NCBI GenBank assembly: GCA_905200565.1
Contig: CAJKKX010000053.1
Span: forward strand, 1 to 9,545
Direction: 5' to 3'
DNA length: 9,545 nt
Origin: an uncultured Lachnospiraceae bacterium
Lineage (GTDB): Bacteria; Bacillota_A; Clostridia; Lachnospirales; Lachnospiraceae
Positions 6,132 through 9,545 of the stretch are shown here, piece by piece. Every line of letters starts with the position of its first letter. Position 1 is the stretch's first letter. Under the pieces are notes generated by a model that worked only from the letters and a program-made list of their open reading frames with translations, was not told the origin of the DNA and did not search any database. The translations under genes and the position numbers were made by a program.

Positions 6132-7183
6132 TTTCTTCCCCCCTCCAGCAGCGCCTGTATTCCACAGACCAGCGCTTTTCTCTGTATGTCGTCCATATCC
6201 TCCCGGTAGAGCCTGGCGATAAAGCAGCCTATCACATCTTCTTTGTGCTCTCTGAGCAGCTTTTCAAAATCATACGCAGGCTCCGTGTCATCCACGACCT
6301 CCACAATATTCCCCAGCCTATCGTAACGCCTGATCTGAAATTCCATATCCGGAGCCCGGAATCCTGTCAAATGAACCCGATAGATGTTTTCCTTTCCGCC
6401 ATCCCGAATTTCCCTTTCGATCTGCTCTTGCAGGGAAAAATCTGTCTGGCTCTCGTCTGCTTCGATTTCCAGCCTCCGGTAATCCCGCGTGGCCCAGGGA
6501 ACAAAGCAAATCTTTAACCGGCCTTCTGTATATTCCCCCGAAAGATACCCATGCGGGCCGCAATCATTTTTATCCAACGGCTCCAATGCGCCTGCATACG
6601 CCATCCGGTCGGCTGCCAGAATCTGCGGCTTATGGATATGCCCCAGCGCAATGTAGGAAAAATCTGAGCACAGCAGCTTTCTTTTATCGATTGGAATGTG
6701 CTTTTCATCCCCGCCGTGTGCCAGCAAAATGGAAAACAGCCCATCCTTTTTGGGGTTCAGCCCGTCATACAGCGGTTCCCGGATCTCTCTGGTATGATAG
6801 CTCAGACCATACACCGCCGTCTGAAGTTTTGGAAATACGACCCTCCCGCAGCGCTCTCCATCCAGGCAGGTCACATTTTCATGCCACGGAAAGCCTTCAT
6901 AAAAAGAGCCTTTTTTCCGGTAATCATGATTTCCTGCTATCAGCACTACCTTCGTGCGCGTCAGTGTGGAAAACAGATAATTTACTTCTTTGAGCTCCCG
7001 AAGCAAAGGCTGCCTGTGAAACAAATCCCCTGCGATCAAAAACAGATCAATCTTTTCCTCCTCTGCTCTGACGACGAGCCGCCGAAAGCTCTCCCATATC
7101 TCCTCTTTCCGCTTTTTTCCCCACGGAAACCCTACATCCGGCTCCGCTCCCAAATGAACATCCGCTACATGAAAAAAACGCAT
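6128..7183 (-). CDS. SbcD/Mre11/YhaO-like metallophosphoesterase (DNA exonuclease)
   Basis: A calcineurin-like phosphoesterase of 351 residues, expected to be the nuclease partner of the downstream SbcC-like ATPase. All expected metal-binding motifs are present in order: D8-x-H10 in HVADVHLG, D53 in AGDLFH, N85-H86 in GNHDY, H156 in LAHGGD, and H182-x-H184 in GHIHKP. The last ~120 residues are a divergent capping region, as in the DNA-repair exonuclease subgroup. The start is ATG 7183, with GGGGAGG about eight bases upstream. The stop overlaps the GTG of the ATPase gene, the usual arrangement of sbcD-sbcC and yhaO-yhaN pairs. A promoter probably lies in 7184-7221, just beyond the metY terminator; a TAGAAT -10-like hexamer is at 7214-7209, but no clear -35 is seen. 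The YhaO-like assignment is favoured over true SbcD because of the short partner. Confidence 0.87.
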   Translation of the reverse strand: MRFFHVADVHLGAEPDVGFPWGKKRKEEIWESFRRLVVRAEEEKIDLFLIAGDLFHRQPLLRELKEVNYLFSTLTRTKVVLIAGNHDYRKKGSFYEGFPWHENVTCLDGERCGRVVFPKLQTAVYGLSYHTREIREPLYDGLNPKKDGLFSILLAHGGDEKHIPIDKRKLLCSDFSYIALGHIHKPQILAADRMAYAGALEPLDKNDCGPHGYLSGEYTEGRLKICFVPWATRDYRRLEIEADESQTDFSLQEQIEREIRDGGKENIYRVHLTGFRAPDMEFQIRRYDRLGNIVEVVDDTEPAYDFEKLLREHKEDVIGCFIARLYREDMDDIQRKALVCGIQALLEGGRK

Positions 7184-7221
7184 ACCGTATCCTCCCCTGT
7201 ATCTGACGATTCTATTGTTGC

Positions 7222-7258
7222 AAAAAGGCTGGTGCAGAAGGATTTTTCTGCAACAGCC
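7222..7258 (-). terminator. Rho-independent terminator of metY
   Basis: On the minus strand GGCTG (7258-7254) pairs with CAGCC (7231-7227), and TGCAGAA (7252-7246) pairs with TTCTGCA (7239-7233). One mismatch separates the two stem parts and the loop is 6 bases. TTTTT (7226-7222) follows directly. It lies 36 bp after the metY stop and separates the cysK/metY unit from the nuclease/ATPase pair. No T-run follows on the plus strand, so it acts in one direction. Confidence 0.85.
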
Positions 7259-7294
7259 CCTCGTCTGAAATCTCTATCTTCTTCCTGTCCTTTT

Positions 7295-8575
7295 CTATAC
7301 GTTCGCCAGCGCCTGCTCCAGATCGGCAATGATATCCTCTGCATTCTCGATTCCCACAGAGAAACGGATCATACCCGGTGAAACCCCGGCCTCCGCAAGC
7401 TGCTGGTCGTTCATCTGCCTGTGAGTATGGCTGGCAGGATGAAGCACACTGGTGCGGGCGTCTGCCACATGTGTGACGATGGCCGCCAGCTTCAGGCTGT
7501 CCATGAACCGCACGGCGCCGTCACGCCCGCCTGCCACTTCAAAGGAAATGACGCCGCAGGTTCCGTTTGGCATGTATTTCTCAGCCAGTGCATGATACTT
7601 ATCTCCCGGCAATCCTGCATAGCTTACCTGGGTCACTTTCTCATGGGCGCTTAAAAACTCTGCTACTCTCTGGGCGTTATAACAATGACGCTCCACTCGC
7701 AGCGGCAATGTCTCCAGTCCAACATTCAGCAGAAAGCAGTTCTGAGGCGATGGGATCGACCCCAAATCCCTCATCAACTGCACCGTTGCTTTCGTAATAT
7801 AGGCCGCTTTTCCAAAACGCTCCGTATATACAACCCCGTGATAAGACTCATCCGGCCGTGTCAGTCCATGATATTTTTCTCCATACGCATCCCAGTCAAA
7901 ATTTCCACTGTCAACGATGGCCCCGCCTACCTGCATGGCGTGTCCATCCATATATTTTGTAGTAGAATGAGTCACGATATCCGCCCCCCACTCAAAAGGA
8001 CGGCAGTTCACCGGAGTAGCGAAGGTATTGTCTACGATGAGCGGAACCTCATGGTCGTGAGCCAGCTTTGCAAACTTTTCAATATCCAGAACCACGAGAG
8101 CCGGATTTGCGATGGTTTCTGCAAACACTGCTTTTGTATTTGGACGGAAAGCTTTGGCAATCTCTTCCGCCGGGGCATCCACATCCACGAACGTACAGTC
8201 AATCCCCAGCTTCTTCATCGTAACGCCGAACAGATTGAATGTGCCGCCGTAAATCGCCGAACCGCAGACAATGTGATCCCCTGCCTCACAGATATTAAAC
8301 ACCGCGTAGAAATTCGCCGCCTGTCCGGACGAGGTAAGCATAGCCGCCACGCCGCCCTCTAAATCTGCAATCTTTGTCGCTACCGCATCGTTGGTAGGAT
8401 TCTGGAGCCTGGTGTAAAAATATCCGCTTTCCTCCAGGTCAAACAGCTTTCCCATCTCATCGGTAGTGTCATATTTAAACGTAGTGCTCTGATAAATCGG
8501 AAGCACCCTCGGCTCCCCTTTTTTCGGCTTCCAGCCAGACTGGATACATTTTGTCTCAATTCTGTAATCGCTCAT
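7295..8575 (-). CDS. metY: O-acetylhomoserine sulfhydrylase (PLP-dependent)
   Basis: A Cys/Met-metabolism PLP enzyme that joins O-acetylhomoserine with sulfide to make homocysteine, the direct sulfhydrylation route to methionine. It is 426 residues, normal for MetY and longer than the ~380-400 of MetB/MetC-type relatives. Visible motifs: YQSTTFKY near the start, YTRLQNPT (about 54-61), SSGQAAN in the phosphate-binding region (about 82-88), DNTFATP (182-188), and STTKYMDGH (204-212) with the PLP lysine at about 207. It ends in the family's HPASHTHRQM and SVGIENAEDI segments. I use ATG 8575: AGGAG at 8587-8583 is seven bases upstream. The frame also allows a TTG at 8578, which is less likely. 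It lies 93 bp downstream of cysK on the same strand with no terminator between them, so co-transcription is likely. No S-box or T-box element is recognisable in that gap. Confidence 0.92.
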   Translation of the reverse strand: MSDYRIETKCIQSGWKPKKGEPRVLPIYQSTTFKYDTTDEMGKLFDLEESGYFYTRLQNPTNDAVATKIADLEGGVAAMLTSSGQAANFYAVFNICEAGDHIVCGSAIYGGTFNLFGVTMKKLGIDCTFVDVDAPAEEIAKAFRPNTKAVFAETIANPALVVLDIEKFAKLAHDHEVPLIVDNTFATPVNCRPFEWGADIVTHSTTKYMDGHAMQVGGAIVDSGNFDWDAYGEKYHGLTRPDESYHGVVYTERFGKAAYITKATVQLMRDLGSIPSPQNCFLLNVGLETLPLRVERHCYNAQRVAEFLSAHEKVTQVSYAGLPGDKYHALAEKYMPNGTCGVISFEVAGGRDGAVRFMDSLKLAAIVTHVADARTSVLHPASHTHRQMNDQQLAEAGVSPGMIRFSVGIENAEDIIADLEQALANV

Positions 8576-8668
8576 CAATTTTCTCCTCTCTTATGTTTAC
8601 TTTCTTTCAAAATATAAAATCTATCATTTCAATCCGTTCACAGCCTTTACGCAAGTCATCCTGCTATT

Positions 8669-9545
8669 TTACGAAAAAAGAACCGTGCTGAAATAGCGTT
8701 CTCCCGTATCCGGCAGTATCGTAACCACCGTTTTTCCAGGCCCAAGCTTTTTCGCCAGCTTTAAAGCCGCCGCCACATTAGAACCGCTGGAAATCCCGCA
8801 CAGCAGCCCTTCCGCTCTTGCAAGCCTTTTGGAAACTTCCAGGGCTTCCTCGTCTGTCACCACACAGATATCCTCATAAATATTCATGTTCAGGTTATCC
8901 GGAATCAGCCCGTCTCCAATGCCCATCTGTAAATGCGTCCCGATGCTTCCTCCTGAGAGAATCGCCGCATGTTCCGGCTCTACTGCCCAGATCGTAATAT
9001 CCGGGTACTGATTTTTCAACACTTCTCCAATTCCTGACAGCGTGCCGCCCGTTCCCACGCCGGAGCAGAAACCATGCACCGGGCCTTCCACCTGCTCCAG
9101 AATCTCCACCGCCGTATGGTATTTATGGACGAGCGGATTGTTTGGATTGGAAAACTGCTGGGGCACAAAGACTCTGGAATCTTCCTTCTCCATGCGGAGC
9201 GCTGTTTTCAGGCACTCATCAATACATTTTCCGATATCTCCGTCATCGTGTATCAGTACCACTTCCGCCCCGTACTGCTGTACCAGCTTCCTGCGCTCTT
9301 CACTGACAGAATCCGGCATGATAATCTTCACCGTGTAGCCTTTCACCGCTCCTACCAGTGCGATTCCGATGCCCTGATTTCCGCTGGTCGGCTCCACGAT
9401 AATGGAATCTTCTTTTAAAAGCCCGGCTTTTTCTGCTTCTTTGAGCATATTGTAGGCGGTTCTGGTCTTAATGGAACCGCCGATGTTTACCCCTTCATAT
9501 TTCACCAGAATTTCTGCTGAATCCTGGTCTGTCATCTTATTTAAC
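8669..9545 (-). CDS. cysK: Cysteine synthase family protein (O-acetylserine sulfhydrylase), 5' end outside window
   Basis: A fold-type II PLP enzyme, expected to make cysteine from O-acetylserine and sulfide. The frame is open to the right edge (LNK before the methionine at 9535), and the family's N-terminal IGNTPLVRL segment would be just outside, so only about 15-20 residues are missing and the methionine at 9535 is not the start. Counted from that methionine, GGSIKTRTA (19-27) holds the PLP lysine K23, EPTSGNQG (48-55) is the substrate loop, GVGTGGT is the phosphate-binding loop, and GISSGSN with ERYFSTVLF closes the protein. The usual loop reads TSGNTG, and Q in place of T is a feature I recall in a clostridial subgroup. 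Cystathionine beta-synthase-like activity is an alternative within this family. It is followed 93 bp later by metY, which fits a sulfide-assimilation unit. Confidence 0.88.
   Translation of the reverse strand, partial: LNKMTDQDSAEILVKYEGVNIGGSIKTRTAYNMLKEAEKAGLLKEDSIIVEPTSGNQGIGIALVGAVKGYTVKIIMPDSVSEERRKLVQQYGAEVVLIHDDGDIGKCIDECLKTALRMEKEDSRVFVPQQFSNPNNPLVHKYHTAVEILEQVEGPVHGFCSGVGTGGTLSGIGEVLKNQYPDITIWAVEPEHAAILSGGSIGTHLQMGIGDGLIPDNLNMNIYEDICVVTDEEALEVSKRLARAEGLLCGISSGSNVAAALKLAKKLGPGKTVVTILPDTGERYFSTVLFS

Noticed and set aside
6698..7381. 227-residue open frame antisense to the nuclease gene and into metY
   Set aside because: It crosses the metY terminator and two genes with intact motifs on the other strand; composition is that of a shadow frame.
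7685..8362. 225-residue open frame antisense to metY
   Set aside because: metY is complete and conserved on the minus strand across the whole stretch; the antisense product has no recognisable motif.
8576..8668. A riboswitch or T-box leader before metY
   Set aside because: The gap is only 93 bp, lacks conserved S-box or T-box motifs and has no terminator hairpin; it looks like a plain intercistronic spacer.

Overview
The window looks like chromosomal core sequence from a Clostridia bacterium, most likely a Lachnospiraceae member. The evidence is recognition of family-typical proteins: the DnaD-type protein with its NRFNNF…YDFDELEKQLLN tail, the 387-residue PRPP synthetase, and the MetY and CysK variants. 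Base composition is moderate, and ribosome binding sites are strong AGGAGG-like. I see no phage genes, transposase, CRISPR array, tRNA or rRNA.

Layout. Plus strand: the 3' part of murC (peptidoglycan precursor synthesis), running off the left edge; a 379-bp gene-free region (881-1259); a DnaD-type replication protein whose reading frame is broken between its two domains; a DnaC/DnaI-type helicase loader; and prs (PRPP synthesis). Minus strand, convergent with prs: cysK (running off the right edge) and metY, which form a sulfur-amino-acid pair, then an SbcD/YhaO-like nuclease and an SbcC/YhaN-like ATPase translationally coupled by a 4-base overlap.

The most striking non-coding signal is the murC/dnaD gap. 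It holds five perfect DnaA boxes (TTATCCACA) and two further TTWTNCACA boxes, all in one orientation. Four of the perfect boxes form two abutting pairs that make an exact 19-bp direct repeat. Two boxes also lie in the stem of a 17-bp hairpin followed by seven Ts, which looks like the murC terminator. The region sits directly upstream of the helicase-loading genes and no dnaA is in view, so DnaA control of helicase-loader expression, or DnaA titration, is a reasonable hypothesis.

Other points of interest: the interruption of the DnaD gene by in-frame stops beside a perfect palindrome; a small Rad50/SbcC-like ATPase with two predicted membrane segments where the coiled-coil apex would be; and a prs terminator lying inside the 3' end of the convergent ATPase gene. 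Two places (the left edge and the DnaD linker) could reflect small indels in the assembly, so the DnaD break should not be taken as biological without checking. The remaining genes are ordinary housekeeping genes.
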